Positions 27,831 to 38,288 are shown, counted from the first letter of the stretch. The stretch: 64,000 nt of DNA from Rhizorhabdus wittichii RW1 (GCA_000016765.1 CP000699.1:3187001-3251000), one strand, 5' to 3'. The notes: generated from the sequence alone by a model not told the origin. Numbers and translations are program-made.

Positions 27831-29474
27831 ATGCGCGGCAAGACGATCGAGGAGGGCCCGCCCGCGCGCCCGCCGCGCGATCGCGGCGACCGGCTCGCCG
27901 CCGGGGTGACGATCGCCGCGGTGCTGCTGGTCTGCGCCTCGGCCTTCGCCGTCGCCGGATCGGTGGCCCGCTCGGTCCACGGCGCGCTGTCGGTCACCGA
28001 CAATCTGACGATCTCGGTGCTGCTGCTCAACGTCGCGCTGACCCTGCTCGGCTGGCGCCGCTATCGCGCGCTCAAGCAGGAGGTGGCATTGCGCCGCGCC
28101 GCCGAGGCGCGGGCGAGCGAATTGGCGACCAGCGATCCGCTGACCGGCCTGCTCAACCGCCGCGCGCTCGGCGAGAGCGGGGCGCGGCTGGTCGACGCCT
28201 CGCTCGGCCAGCGCCGGCCGGTGGCGATGCTGATGATCGACCTCGACCATTTCAAGTCGGTCAACGACCTCCACGGGCATCTCGCCGGCGACCAGCTGCT
28301 CCGCGCCGCCTCCGCCGCGATCGTCGCGCCGCTGCCGCCGCACGCGCTCGCCGCGCGGCTCGGCGGCGACGAGTTCGCTTGCGCCTTCGCCTTCGATCCC
28401 GACCAGCCGGCGGCGGTCGACCATGTCGCCGACGCGATCCTCGCGCGGATCGCCGAGCCCTTCCTGATCGGCGGGGTCGAGGCGCGGATCGGCGCGTCGC
28501 TGGGCATCGCCCGGACCGAGGCGGGCTGCCGCACCATCGACACGCTGATGCGCCGGTCGGACATCGCGCTCTACGCCGCCAAGCGCGCGGGGCGGAACCA
28601 GCGCGCCTGGTTCGACGCGAGCATGGAGCGCGAGCTGGAGCTGCGCAACGAGATCGAATTGGGCCTGCGCGCCGGCATCCCGTCGGGCCGGATCGTCCCC
28701 TGGTTCGAACCGCAGGTCGACCTCGCCACCGGCGCGCTGACCGGCTTCGAGCTGCTGGCGCGCTGGGACCATCCCGACCATGGCATCATCGAGCCGGCGG
28801 CGTTCATCCCGGTCGCCGAGGAAGCGGGGCTGATCGGCGAGCTGTCGATGTCGGTGATGCGCGCCGGGATCGAGGAGGCGCGCCACTGGGACCCGTCGCT
28901 GCTGCTCAGCGTCAACATCAGCCCGTCGCAGATGCGCGACCCGTGGCTCGCCCAGAAGATCGTCAAGCTGCTGACCGAGACGAGCTTCCCGGCCGAGCGG
29001 CTCGAGGTCGAGATCACCGAGGCGGCGCTGTTCGAGAATCTCGGCCTCGCCGCGTCGATCGTCGCCAGCCTGAAGAACCAGCGCATCCGCGTCGCGCTCG
29101 ACGATTTCGGCACCGGCTATTCGAGCCTGACCCATTTGCGGACGCTGCCGCTCGACCGGATCAAGATCGACCGCAGCTTCGTCCTGCGCATGACCGAGGA
29201 TGCCGAGGCGGCGGCGCTGGTCCGCCTGATCGTCTCGCTCGCCCAGGGGCTCGACGTGCCGGTGCTGGCGGAGGGCGTCGAGACCGGCGAGATCGCGGCG
29301 ATGCTGACCGCGATCGGCTGCACCATGGCCCAGGGCTGGCATTTCGGCCGGCCCGCGCCGGCCCGCGCCACGCGCGGCCTGCTCGCCGGCCGCGGCCTGC
29401 TCTCCGCCGCCAGCCCGATCGCCCGCGACGGCGAGGTCGTCGCGATGCGCCAGCGCCGCCGCAAACGGGCGTGA
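27831..29474 (+). CDS. Membrane GGDEF-EAL dual-domain protein
   Basis: This 547-residue protein has two N-terminal membrane helices (about residues 24-45 and 60-78). A GGDEF domain follows with DPLTGLLNRRAL, DLDHFKSVND and an intact LGGDEFA (near 182). The EAL domain has ELLARW in place of EAL, plus SVNISPSQM, EITEAALFEN, LDDFGTGYSSL, KIDRSF and EGVETGEI. No RxxD I-site precedes GGDEF. It could make or degrade cyclic-di-GMP, and which activity dominates cannot be told. It is divergent from aceA with a 254-bp gap. Confidence 0.92.
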   Translation: MRGKTIEEGPPARPPRDRGDRLAAGVTIAAVLLVCASAFAVAGSVARSVHGALSVTDNLTISVLLLNVALTLLGWRRYRALKQEVALRRAAEARASELATSDPLTGLLNRRALGESGARLVDASLGQRRPVAMLMIDLDHFKSVNDLHGHLAGDQLLRAASAAIVAPLPPHALAARLGGDEFACAFAFDPDQPAAVDHVADAILARIAEPFLIGGVEARIGASLGIARTEAGCRTIDTLMRRSDIALYAAKRAGRNQRAWFDASMERELELRNEIELGLRAGIPSGRIVPWFEPQVDLATGALTGFELLARWDHPDHGIIEPAAFIPVAEEAGLIGELSMSVMRAGIEEARHWDPSLLLSVNISPSQMRDPWLAQKIVKLLTETSFPAERLEVEITEAALFENLGLAASIVASLKNQRIRVALDDFGTGYSSLTHLRTLPLDRIKIDRSFVLRMTEDAEAAALVRLIVSLAQGLDVPVLAEGVETGEIAAMLTAIGCTMAQGWHFGRPAPARATRGLLAGRGLLSAASPIARDGEVVAMRQRRRKRA

Positions 29475-29481
29475 CTCCCAT

Positions 29482-29611
29482 TCCTCCCCGCGCGCAGCGG
29501 GGGGAGGGGGACCGCCCGCAGGGTGGTGGAGGGGTGCGCCGTGCAACGGCGCTGACGCGCCGCCCCTCCACCGCTGCGCGGTCCCCCTCCCCGGCGGGGC
29601 CGGGGAGGATT
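29482..29611. repeat. Repeat element (GGAGGGGGACCGC family)
   Basis: The left part GGGAGGGGGACCGCCCGCAG is complementary to the right part around GCTGCGCGGTCCCCCTCCC. GGTGGAGGGG and CCCCTCCACC provide a second nested pair. Same family as the element inside the suf operon (16079-16226). It lies between the GGDEF-EAL gene and dapF. Confidence 0.75.
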
Positions 29612-29663
29612 TGGCAGCGGCTCTTATGGACTCACGCCCTTCTAATCCCTAAGTCGCGCGGCG

Positions 29664-30488
29664 ATGCAGGTCCGCTTTCACAAGATGCACGGTCTCGGCA
29701 ATGATTTCGTCGTGATCGATGCCCGCGCCACCGCGCCGGTCGAGATGACCGCGGCGCGCGCGCGGGCGCTTGCCGACCGCAAGACCGGGGTGGGCTGCGA
29801 CCAGCTCATCCTGCTCGAACCGTCCGCCGTCGCCGACGCGCGGATGCGGATCTTCAACGCCGACGGCAGCGAGGTCGAGGCGTGCGGCAACGCCACACGC
29901 TGCGTCGTCAGCCTGCTCGGCGGCAGCGCGCGGATCGAGACGGTCGCCGGGCTGCTCGAAGGCCGCAGCGCCGACGGGCAGGTGTCGGTCGAGCTCGGCG
30001 AGCCGCGCTTCGACTGGGACGCGATCCCGCTCGCCTATGCGATGGACACCCGCGCGATGCCGGTCGCCTGGGAGGAGCTCGAGGCGCCGATGGCCGCCAA
30101 TGTCGGCAATCCGCACGTCGTCTTCTTCGTGCCCGAGACCGACGCGGTCGCGCTCGACCGGCTCGGGCCGCGGATCGAGACCGATCCGCTGTTCCCCGCG
30201 CGGATCAACGTCAACGTCGCGACGGTCGACGACCGGGCGAACATCCGCCTGCGCGTGTGGGAGCGCGGCGTCGGCCTGACCGACGCCTGCGGCACCGGCG
30301 CCTGCGCGACGGCGGTGTCGGCGATCCGCGCCGGGCTGGTCGACTCGCCGGTGCGGGTGACGCTGCCCGGCGGGCCGCTGACGATCGACTGGGCGCCCGG
30401 CCGGCCCATCGTCATGACCGGCCCCGCCACCCATGTCTTCACCGCCGAGACCGACCTGAGCGCCTTCGGGGCCGACAGCCGCGGATGA
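29664..30488 (+). CDS. dapF: Diaminopimelate epimerase
   Basis: This 274-residue enzyme converts LL- to meso-diaminopimelate for lysine and peptidoglycan. Both catalytic cysteines are present, in EACGNATRC (near residue 74) and TDACGTGACA (near 211). The N-terminus KMHGLGNDFVVID is canonical. It begins the dapF-mtaB-ftsY-yciB unit and overlaps mtaB by 4 nt (ATGA). Confidence 0.96.
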   Translation: MQVRFHKMHGLGNDFVVIDARATAPVEMTAARARALADRKTGVGCDQLILLEPSAVADARMRIFNADGSEVEACGNATRCVVSLLGGSARIETVAGLLEGRSADGQVSVELGEPRFDWDAIPLAYAMDTRAMPVAWEELEAPMAANVGNPHVVFFVPETDAVALDRLGPRIETDPLFPARINVNVATVDDRANIRLRVWERGVGLTDACGTGACATAVSAIRAGLVDSPVRVTLPGGPLTIDWAPGRPIVMTGPATHVFTAETDLSAFGADSRG

Positions 30489-31744
30489 GCGGTCCCGAGC
30501 TGATCACATTGGGGTGCCGGCTCAACATCGCCGAGAGCGAGGCGATGCGCGCGGCGATGGCCGATGCCGACGACCTGGTGATCGTCAATAGCTGCGCGGT
30601 CACCGCCGAGGCGGTCAAGCAGGCGCGCAAGGCGATCCGCCAGGCGGCGAAGCGCCGGCCCGAGGCGCGGATCGTCGTCACCGGCTGCGCCGCGCAGACC
30701 GATCCGGCCGCCTTCGCGGCGATGCCCGAGGTCGCCCGCGTGATCGGCAATGCCGACAAGGGCCGGGCCGACCTGTTCGCCTTCGATCGCGGCGCGCGCG
30801 CCGATGTCCATGTCTCCGACGTCATGGCGGTCCGCGACACCGCGCCGCACATGGCCGCCGCCTTCGCCGCCCATGCCCGCGCCTTCGTCGAGGTCCAGAA
30901 TGGCTGCGACCATCGCTGCACCTTCTGCGTGATCCCCTATGGCCGGGGCAACAGCCGCTCGGTCCCCGCCGGGATCGTGATCGACCGCATCAAGGCGCTG
31001 GTCGACGACGGCCATGCCGAGGTGGTGCTGACCGGGGTCGACCTGACCAGCTACGGCCCCGACCTGCCCGGCGCGCCGACGCTGGGGCAGCTCGTCGAGC
31101 GCATCCTCACCCATGTGCCGGGGCTGCGGCGGCTGCGCCTCTCCTCGCTCGATTCGATCGAGATCGACGACCGGCTGTTCGCGCTGCTGACGCAGGAGGC
31201 GCGGATGATGCCGCACGTCCACCTGTCGCTGCAGGCCGGTGACGACCTGATCCTCAAGCGGATGAAGCGCCGCCACAGCCGCGCCCAGGCAGTGGCGATG
31301 GTCGAGCGGCTCCGGGCGGCCCGGCCCGAGATCGCGATCGGTGCCGACCTGATCGCCGGCTTCCCGACCGAGGACGAGACGATGGCCGCCAACAGCGCCG
31401 CGCTGATCGACGATTGCGACATCGTCTTCGGCCATGTCTTCCCTTTTTCGCCGCGCGCCGGCACCCCCGCCGCGCGGATGCCGCAGCTCGACCGCGCCAC
31501 GATCCGCCGCCGCGCCGCCGATCTGCGCGCGCGGGCCGAGGCGCGCCGCGCCCGCTGGCTGGGGACGCTGGTCGGCACCCGCCAGGCGGTGCTCGCCGAA
31601 CGCGGCGGCGGCGGCCATGCGCCCAATTTCGCGCGGGTGCGTTTCGAGGGGACCGCGCCCGCGCCGGGCGCGATCGCGAACATCATCATCACCGGCGTCG
31701 ACGACGGCGCCCTGACCGGAAGAGTGGCGGACGAGACGGCATGA
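30485..31744 (+). CDS. mtaB: tRNA t6A37 methylthiotransferase MtaB
   Basis: This 419-residue radical-SAM enzyme adds a methylthio group to t6A37 of ANN-decoding tRNAs. The N-terminal cluster cysteines are in TLGCRLN, NSCAVTAEA and TGCAAQ. The radical-SAM CxxxCxxC is CDHRCTFC (near residue 143). HVHLSLQAGDDLILKRMKRR and a C-terminal TRAM-like part follow. CRLN and CAVT favour MtaB over MiaB. Coupled by ATGA overlaps to dapF and ftsY. Confidence 0.93.
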   Translation: MSGPELITLGCRLNIAESEAMRAAMADADDLVIVNSCAVTAEAVKQARKAIRQAAKRRPEARIVVTGCAAQTDPAAFAAMPEVARVIGNADKGRADLFAFDRGARADVHVSDVMAVRDTAPHMAAAFAAHARAFVEVQNGCDHRCTFCVIPYGRGNSRSVPAGIVIDRIKALVDDGHAEVVLTGVDLTSYGPDLPGAPTLGQLVERILTHVPGLRRLRLSSLDSIEIDDRLFALLTQEARMMPHVHLSLQAGDDLILKRMKRRHSRAQAVAMVERLRAARPEIAIGADLIAGFPTEDETMAANSAALIDDCDIVFGHVFPFSPRAGTPAARMPQLDRATIRRRAADLRARAEARRARWLGTLVGTRQAVLAERGGGGHAPNFARVRFEGTAPAPGAIANIIITGVDDGALTGRVADETA

Positions 31745-32676
31745 GCGAAGCGCGCTGGCACGAGAAGCTGTTCGGAGGCTTCCGCAAGACCTCCGACCGG
31801 CTCGGCGAGAACCTGACCGGGCTGTTCGGCAAGGCCGCGCTCGACGAGGCGACCCTCGACGAGATCGAGGAGGCGCTGATCGCCTCCGACCTGGGCCCCG
31901 CGACGGCGGGGCGCATCCGCGCCCGGCTGAAGGGCGAGATGTTCGAGAAGGGGCTCGACGAGCGCGCGCTGCGCGAGATCGTCGCGCAGGAGATCGAGAA
32001 GGTGCTGGCGCCGGTCGCCAAGCCGCTGGAGATCGAGGCCTTCCCGCGCCCGCAGGTGATCCTCGTCATCGGCGTCAACGGATCGGGCAAGACCACCACC
32101 ATCGCCAAGCTCGCGCACATGCTGCAGGAGCAGGACTATGCGGTGATGCTGGTCGCCGGCGACACCTTCCGCGCCGCCGCGATCGGCCAGCTCAAGGTCT
32201 GGGCCGACCGGATCGGCGTGCCGATCATCAGCGGGAAGGAGGGCGGCGACGCCGCCGGCCTGGTGTTCGAAGGGGTCAAGCAGGGCACCGAGAAGGGCAT
32301 CGACGTGCTGATCGTCGACACTGCCGGTCGTCTGCAGAACAAGGCTGGCCTGATGGACGAGCTGGCGAAGATCAGGAGGGTGCTCGGCCGGCTCAACACG
32401 GCCGCGCCGCACGACGTCCTGCTCGTCCTCGACGCGACGACCGGGCAGAATGCGCTGAGCCAGATCGAGATCTTCAAGGAGACGGCGGGCGTGACCGGCC
32501 TGATCATGACCAAGCTGGACGGCACCGCGCGCGGTGGCGTGCTGGTCGCGGCGGCCGAGCGCACCGGCATGCCGGTCCATGCGATCGGCCTGGGCGAAGG
32601 GGTCGACGACCTCAAGCCGTTCGACCCGGCCGAGGTGGCGCGCGCCATCGCCGGCCTCGAAAGGATCGGCAAGTGA
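31741..32676 (+). CDS. ftsY: Signal recognition particle receptor FtsY
   Basis: This 311-residue SRP GTPase consists of the N domain (residues about 20-90) and the G domain with GVNGSGKTTTIAKLA, DTFRAAAIGQLKVW, DTAGRLQNK, TKLDGTARGG and GLGEGVDDLKPFD. The long acidic A domain of E. coli FtsY is absent, as in other alphaproteobacteria. It docks SRP-ribosome complexes at the membrane. Its stop overlaps the GTG start of yciB. Confidence 0.96.
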   Translation: MSEARWHEKLFGGFRKTSDRLGENLTGLFGKAALDEATLDEIEEALIASDLGPATAGRIRARLKGEMFEKGLDERALREIVAQEIEKVLAPVAKPLEIEAFPRPQVILVIGVNGSGKTTTIAKLAHMLQEQDYAVMLVAGDTFRAAAIGQLKVWADRIGVPIISGKEGGDAAGLVFEGVKQGTEKGIDVLIVDTAGRLQNKAGLMDELAKIRRVLGRLNTAAPHDVLLVLDATTGQNALSQIEIFKETAGVTGLIMTKLDGTARGGVLVAAAERTGMPVHAIGLGEGVDDLKPFDPAEVARAIAGLERIGK

Positions 32677-33299
32677 CGGGCGATCGCGCGGCGCAGCCGT
32701 CCGCCGGGAAGCGCGAGCCCGCCGCCGGGCTGAAGCTGGCGATCGATCTCGGGCCGCTGCTCGTCTATCTCCTCGCCTATTGGGCGACCCGGAACATCGT
32801 GCTGTCGACCGGCATCTTCATGGCGGCGACGCTCGCCGCGATCGTCGGCTCGTGGATCACCGTCCGGCGGGTGTCGGCGATGCTGCTCTTCTCGGGCGCG
32901 ATGGTGCTGGTGTTCGGCGGGCTCACCGTCTGGCTGCACGACGCGACCTTCATCAAGATGAAGCCGACCGTCTATTATCTGATGGTCGCCGCGATCCTCG
33001 GCTTCGGCCTGTTCACCGACCGGCCGACGCTGAAGCTGGTGCTGGGGCAGGCCTATCCCGGCCTGTCCGACCTCGGCTGGACCAAGCTGACCCGCAACTG
33101 GGCGCTGTTCTTCGTCGCCATGGCGATCGCCAACGAGGCGGTGTGGCGATCGACCAGCATGGAATTCTGGCTCGGCTACAAGCTGTGGGGGGCGATGCCG
33201 GCGACGATCCTGTTCGCGCTCGCCAATGTGCCGATGCTGATGAAGCACGGCCTGACCACCGAGAAGGCCGAGGACGCGGCGCTGCCCCCGCAGGGGTGA
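32673..33299 (+). CDS. yciB: Inner membrane-spanning protein YciB (septation protein A family)
   Basis: This 208-residue protein has about five hydrophobic helices and the family features LAIDLGPLLVYLLAYW, DATFIKMKPTVYYLMVAAIL and NEAVWRSTSMEFWLGYKLWG. YciB contributes to envelope integrity and division in E. coli. It starts with GTG overlapping ftsY (GTGA). The dapF-mtaB-ftsY-yciB order is typical of sphingomonads. Confidence 0.9.
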   Translation: MTGDRAAQPSAGKREPAAGLKLAIDLGPLLVYLLAYWATRNIVLSTGIFMAATLAAIVGSWITVRRVSAMLLFSGAMVLVFGGLTVWLHDATFIKMKPTVYYLMVAAILGFGLFTDRPTLKLVLGQAYPGLSDLGWTKLTRNWALFFVAMAIANEAVWRSTSMEFWLGYKLWGAMPATILFALANVPMLMKHGLTTEKAEDAALPPQG

Positions 33300-33313
33300 G
33301 GGCGCGCGCTGAT

Positions 33314-33341
33314 CGTCATTCCCGCTTTCGCGGGAATGACG
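33314..33341. repeat. Single REP-like hairpin unit
   Basis: CGTCATTCCCGC and GCGGGAATGACG flank a TTTC centre, giving a 28-bp near-perfect hairpin of the CGTCATTCC family. Only one unit is present, 14 nt after yciB, where it may act as a transcription end or mRNA-stability structure. Confidence 0.75.
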
Positions 33342-33463
33342 GAGGACATCTCGAATCTCTTGTAAATCGTTGATTTTCATCAAAGTTTCATCATTCTGTC
33401 ACACGATGCTTACCCGCTATTTACCAGGCGGGGGCTAGGCGTCGCCGGGCAAGGAGCCCGACG

Positions 33464-34771
33464 ATGAGCCGCCAAGACGCGATTGCCCGACCGGCCCGGC
33501 CCGATCCGATCGAGGCCGCGATGACGACCGACACGATCGCCGTGACCGCGAACCTGCGCGAGGTGATCGCGCGCTTCCGCGACCAGCCCGAGATGGAGGT
33601 GCTGCCCGTCGTCGCCGAGGGCGGGCGCCCGGTCGGCGCGGTGCTCGAACGCGACATTCGCCGGCTGCTGCTCAACCCCTTCGGCCATGCGCTGCTGTGC
33701 AACCACAGCCTCTATCGCCGGCTCGACGGCTTCGTCAGCCGGGTGCCGGTCGCCGATATCGGCATGGGGCTCGGCCATCTCTTCGCGCTGATCTCGGGCG
33801 GGGAGGGGCATGACGCGGTGATCCTGACCGCCGAAGGCCGCTTCCGCGGCGTGGTGAGCGGACGCACCCTGCTGCGCATGGCGGCTGACCGCGAAGCGGC
33901 GGTCGCGGCGGGGCGCGCGGCGCGGCTGCGGCGGATTCGTCAGGCGTCGGAGGCGATGCGCGGCGAGGCCGCGTTGCTGTCGCACGAGATGGCGGGCGCC
34001 TCGGAACAGCTGGAGGACGCCGCCCGGACGATGAACGACCGCGCCGGCGACGCGGGCGCCAAGGGGCTGTCGGTGATGGCGGCGGCGGCGCAGGCGGCCG
34101 ACAATGTCGGCGCGATCGCCGAGCAGGGCCGCACCCTGGTCGAGCAATTGGAGACGCTCGGCCGCGAGGTCGGTCAGGCGCGCGCCTCGACCGCGCGGGT
34201 CGGCGGGCTGGTCGAGGAGGGCGGCATCAAGGCGCGCCAGCTCCAGGACGCGGCGCGCGAGATCGGCGCGGTGGTCGAGACGATCGACACGATCGCGCGG
34301 CGGATCAACCTGCTCGCGCTCAACGCGACGATCGAGGCGGCGCATGCCGGCGAGGCCGGGCGCGGCTTCGCGGTGGTCGCGGCGGAGGTCAAGGCGCTCG
34401 CCCAGCAGACGCGCGAGGCGGCGCGGCACATCGCCGGGCGGATCATGGGGGTGCGCAGCGGGGTGGGCGAGGTCGCGGCCGGCCAGGCCGGGATCGAGGC
34501 GGCGATCGTCGCGCTCGACGGCCTCGCCTCGACGATCGATGACACCGTCGTCCGCAACCATGCGGCGGGCGCGATGATCAGCGCCAATGTCCGCGACGCG
34601 GCGGGCGCCAACGCCCATATCCGCGAGCAGGCCGCCGAGATCAGCGCGACCGCGAGCGACGCCGCCGCCGGATCGGGCGCGGTGCTCGACATCGCCCGCT
34701 CGCTCGCCGTCGGCGCGGACCGGCTCCAGCAGCGGCTCGGCCGCTTCCTGGAGGAGATAGAGGGGGCGTAG
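33464..34771 (+). CDS. Soluble CBS-domain methyl-accepting chemotaxis-like protein
   Basis: This 435-residue protein has no transmembrane segment. The N-terminal 150 residues resemble a CBS-like ligand-binding module ([19 protein letters not shown], then [17 protein letters not shown] and [16 protein letters not shown]). A long coiled coil and an MCP signalling hairpin follow with [19 protein letters not shown] (near residue 285) and [17 protein letters not shown]. Such proteins signal through CheA/CheW from the cytoplasm, but no che gene is nearby. An AT-richer stretch before it (33360-33420) probably holds the promoter. Confidence 0.85.
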   Translation: MSRQDAIARPARPDPIEAAMTTDTIAVTANLREVIARFRDQPEMEVLPVVAEGGRPVGAVLERDIRRLLLNPFGHALLCNHSLYRRLDGFVSRVPVADIGMGLGHLFALISGGEGHDAVILTAEGRFRGVVSGRTLLRMAADREAAVAAGRAARLRRIRQASEAMRGEAALLSHEMAGASEQLEDAARTMNDRAGDAGAKGLSVMAAAAQAADNVGAIAEQGRTLVEQLETLGREVGQARASTARVGGLVEEGGIKARQLQDAAREIGAVVETIDTIARRINLLALNATIEAAHAGEAGRGFAVVAAEVKALAQQTREAARHIAGRIMGVRSGVGEVAAGQAGIEAAIVALDGLASTIDDTVVRNHAAGAMISANVRDAAGANAHIREQAAEISATASDAAAGSGAVLDIARSLAVGADRLQQRLGRFLEEIEGA

Positions 34772-34779
34772 GGCGGTTT

Positions 34780-34940
34780 CCCTCTCCCCTGGGGGAGAGG
34801 GATCAAGGGTGAGGGGGCGCGAGGGCAAAACCCGAGCGTCCCGCACGTCACGCGAGCGGGACGCCCAGGCTCCTGCGTGCCCTCACCCTCCCACAGCCTG
34901 CGGCTGCGGGCCCCTCCCTCTCCCCAAGGGGAGAGGGGGA
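34780..34940. repeat. Paired inverted repeat (CCTCTCCCC family)
   Basis: The left end CCTCTCCCCTGGGGGAGAGG and the right end CCTCTCCCCAAGGGGAGAGG are each self-complementary. Between them AAGGGTGAGGGGGCGCG pairs with a CCTCACCCTCCCACAG-type stretch, and CGAGCGTCCCGC pairs with GCGGGACGCC. It fills the convergent gap between the CBS-MCP gene and sodB. Confidence 0.78.
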
Positions 34941-34947
34941 GATGACC

Positions 34948-35580
34948 TTAGGCGTCGACCAGCTGGTCGGCCTTGGCGATCGAGTCCTGCTCGATGTTCT
35001 GCGACACGAAGTCCCAGTTCACGACCTTGCCGAGCACGGTCTTGGCGAAGCGCGGGCGCTCGTTGCGATAGTCGATATAATAGGCATGCTCCCACACATC
35101 GAGCGTCAGCAGCGGCTTGACGGTGTCGAGCGCCAGCGGGGTCTCGCCGTCGTGGAGCGAGGTGACCTTGAGCGCGTCGCCGGCAAGCACCAGCCAGGCC
35201 CAGCCGCTGCCGAAATGGCCGACGGCGGCCTCGGCCATCTTCTCGACCAGCCCGTCCTGGCTGCCGAAGCTCGCCTCGATCAGCTTGGCGAGCTTGTCGG
35301 ACGGCTTGGTCGAGCCTTCGGGCGCGAGGCCCTGCCAGAAGAAGTCGTGGTTCCAGATCTGGCCGGCCTGGTTGGCGAGGCCCTTGTCGTCGCGGTCCTT
35401 GGCGAGGCGGATCACCTCGACCAGCGACTTGCCTTCGAGGCCCTTCTCCTCGATCCAGCCGTTGACCTTGTCGACATAGGCCTTGTGGTGCTTGCCATGA
35501 TGATAGTCGAAGCTCTCGGCGGACAGCACCGGTTCGAGGGCGGCGCGATCGAACGGCAGCGGGGGAAGCGAAAAGGCCAT
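34948..35580 (-). CDS. sodB: Iron superoxide dismutase
   Basis: This 210-residue enzyme dismutates superoxide. Metal ligands are in the helix around YHHGKHHKAYV (His near 27), NHDFFW (His near 77) and DVWEHAYYIDYRNER (Asp and His near 160). The glutamine of NQAGQIWNHDFF sits at the position characteristic of Fe-type SodB. FGSGWAWLV is conserved. It is monocistronic, with the start 203 bp from the divergent PuuD-like gene. Confidence 0.94.
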   Translation of the reverse strand: MAFSLPPLPFDRAALEPVLSAESFDYHHGKHHKAYVDKVNGWIEEKGLEGKSLVEVIRLAKDRDDKGLANQAGQIWNHDFFWQGLAPEGSTKPSDKLAKLIEASFGSQDGLVEKMAEAAVGHFGSGWAWLVLAGDALKVTSLHDGETPLALDTVKPLLTLDVWEHAYYIDYRNERPRFAKTVLGKVVNWDFVSQNIEQDSIAKADQLVDA

Positions 35581-35782
35581 GGGGGAATCTCCACGTGGTG
35601 AGGGGTGCCCCCTTAACGATTCACGAGGGGGTCAGGTCCAGCAAAAAATCGCTTTTGTGGCGGATTTCCGCCGTTACGCCCCCGGCATCATAATGTGTGA
35701 CAATGGCGCGGCGAATTCATACACTGTCTCCTGGAAGCGATCCGCCGGGTGAAGGGGCGGACGCAACAAGCAGGGGAACGCC

Positions 35783-36349
35783 ATGGATAAATTCTTCGCC
35801 AATCTGCATCTCGTGCTGATCGTCGGCCTGGCCGCCGCGATCGCCCTGATCGCCTATGTCCATCCGGACCAGTCGTTGCTGGTGAATTATGTGTTGCGCT
35901 GGTTGCACGTTTTCTTCGGCATCACCTGGATCGGCCTGCTCTATTATTTCAACTTCGTGCAGATCCCGACCATGCCGTCGGTCCCGGCCGAGCTGAAGCC
36001 GGGCGTCAGCAAATATATCGCTCCCAACGCGCTGTTCTTCTTCCGCTGGGGCGCGGCGTTCACGGTGCTGACCGGCCTCGCCGTCGCCTATGTCACCGGC
36101 TATGTCCACCAGGCGCTGATGCTGTCGGCCGACTATCGCCTGATCGGCATCGGCATGTGGCTGGCGCTGATCATGGCCTTCAACGTCTGGTTCCTGATCT
36201 GGCCGGCGCAGAAGAAGGCGCTGGGCCTGGTCGAGGCGGACGCCGACACCAAGGCCAAGGCGGCGAAGACCGCGATGATCTTCTCGCGGCTCAACACGCT
36301 GCTGTCGATCCCGATGCTCTATGCGATGACCAACGCCAATCTCGGCTGA
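35783..36349 (+). CDS. PuuD-like (urate oxidase N-terminal family) membrane protein
   Basis: This 188-residue protein has four to five hydrophobic helices, with histidines at helix ends (NYVLRWLHVFFGITWIG, and VHQALM). It corresponds to the membrane part of urate hydroxylase PuuD (Urate_ox_N family), but the cytochrome c domain of true PuuD is missing and no purine-degradation genes adjoin. It may be a heme-binding membrane protein of unknown function. GCAGGGGAACGCC precedes the ATG. A strong terminator follows. Confidence 0.75.
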   Translation: MDKFFANLHLVLIVGLAAAIALIAYVHPDQSLLVNYVLRWLHVFFGITWIGLLYYFNFVQIPTMPSVPAELKPGVSKYIAPNALFFFRWGAAFTVLTGLAVAYVTGYVHQALMLSADYRLIGIGMWLALIMAFNVWFLIWPAQKKALGLVEADADTKAKAAKTAMIFSRLNTLLSIPMLYAMTNANLG

Positions 36350-36374
36350 TCGTCGCTGGAGACGGAAACAGGAA

Positions 36375-36407
36375 GGGCCGGGGGAGCGATCCCCCGGCCC
36401 TTTCCTT
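36375..36407 (+). terminator. Rho-independent terminator
   Basis: A perfect 10-bp stem GGGCCGGGGG/CCCCCGGCCC with a 6-nt loop is followed by TTTCCTT, 25 nt after the stop of the PuuD-like gene. Confidence 0.88.
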
Positions 36408-36425
36408 ATGAGCGGGGCACATAAA

Positions 36426-36453
36426 CGTCATCCCGGCGGAGGCCGGGATGACG
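36426..36453. repeat. Single REP-like hairpin unit (CGGCGGAGGCCGGG family)
   Basis: The 28-bp unit has CGTCATCCCGGC and GCCGGGATGACG arms around a GGAG centre. It is the single-unit version of the paired elements at 42263 and 56940 and lies in the convergent gap before the glycosyltransferase stop codon. Confidence 0.8.
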
Positions 36454-36480
36454 GCTTGATGGGACGTCCGCGAGGCTGCG

Positions 36481-37238
36481 TCAGCCCCGCATCCAGCCGT
36501 TGAGCCGGCGGCGCATCCCGCGCGCGAGGCGGGTGATGGAGGCGGGCAGCCGGTCGAGCGCGCCGGGCGCCGATATGTCGGTCCGCGACGGCCGCTGGTG
36601 GGCGACCGGCGGCACCGCGAGCCAGGTGGCGAGAGCGGGGTTGGCGCGGCGGAACCAGTTATAGGCGCCGTCGACGTCCATCGGCCCGCCCTCGGCGCTC
36701 CCCGCCGGGCGGCCGAGCATCGCGTCGAGAAAGCCGGGCAGGCCGTCGATCGCCGCCGGCCCGAAGCCCAGGCAATGGGCGAGCCGGATCGTCAGCGCCG
36801 GATCGGCCCGGAGCAGCGGCCCGTCCGCCGGGCCGGGCGCCCCGGGCGCCTCGGGCAGGAAATGGCCGCCGTAGAACAGGCCGAAGCCCTCGGCGTCGAG
36901 CCGGTCGAGCAGCGGCGGCAGGCGGCGGCCGATCGCGCGGACGAAATCGCAATCGTCCTCGAGCATCAGGATGCGGCGATCGCCGCGTTCGCGCGCCTCG
37001 CGCAGCACGGCGAGCTGGCTGAGGAAGGCGCCGCGCGCGCCGATGCTGCGGAACGGCCCGGCCTCGGCGGGCCGTTCCGCCGCGAACAGCCGCACGCGCG
37101 GATCGTCGAAGCCGGCGCCGAGCCGCGCCAGCTCCCCCGCCATCTCGCGCCGCCGATCGGCGCGGTCGGGCAGGTTGACGACATAGAGGCGGTCGAAGCT
37201 GCGGAAGAGCCGCTCCGCCGTCGTCGTCGCGGCCCCGG

Positions 37239-37242
<4 letters not shown>
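36481..37242 (-). CDS. Glycosyltransferase family 25 protein
   Basis: This 253-residue protein has the GT25 beginning [20 protein letters not shown], then [16 protein letters not shown] and the LMLEDDCDF acidic motif (near residue 95). GT25 enzymes transfer sugars in LPS or related glycan synthesis. The C-terminus is basic ([16 protein letters not shown]), which may associate with the membrane. It overlaps the pspF stop by 4 nt (ATGA) and is therefore co-transcribed with, and coupled to, pspF. Confidence 0.85.
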
Positions 37243-38288
<1,046 letters not shown>

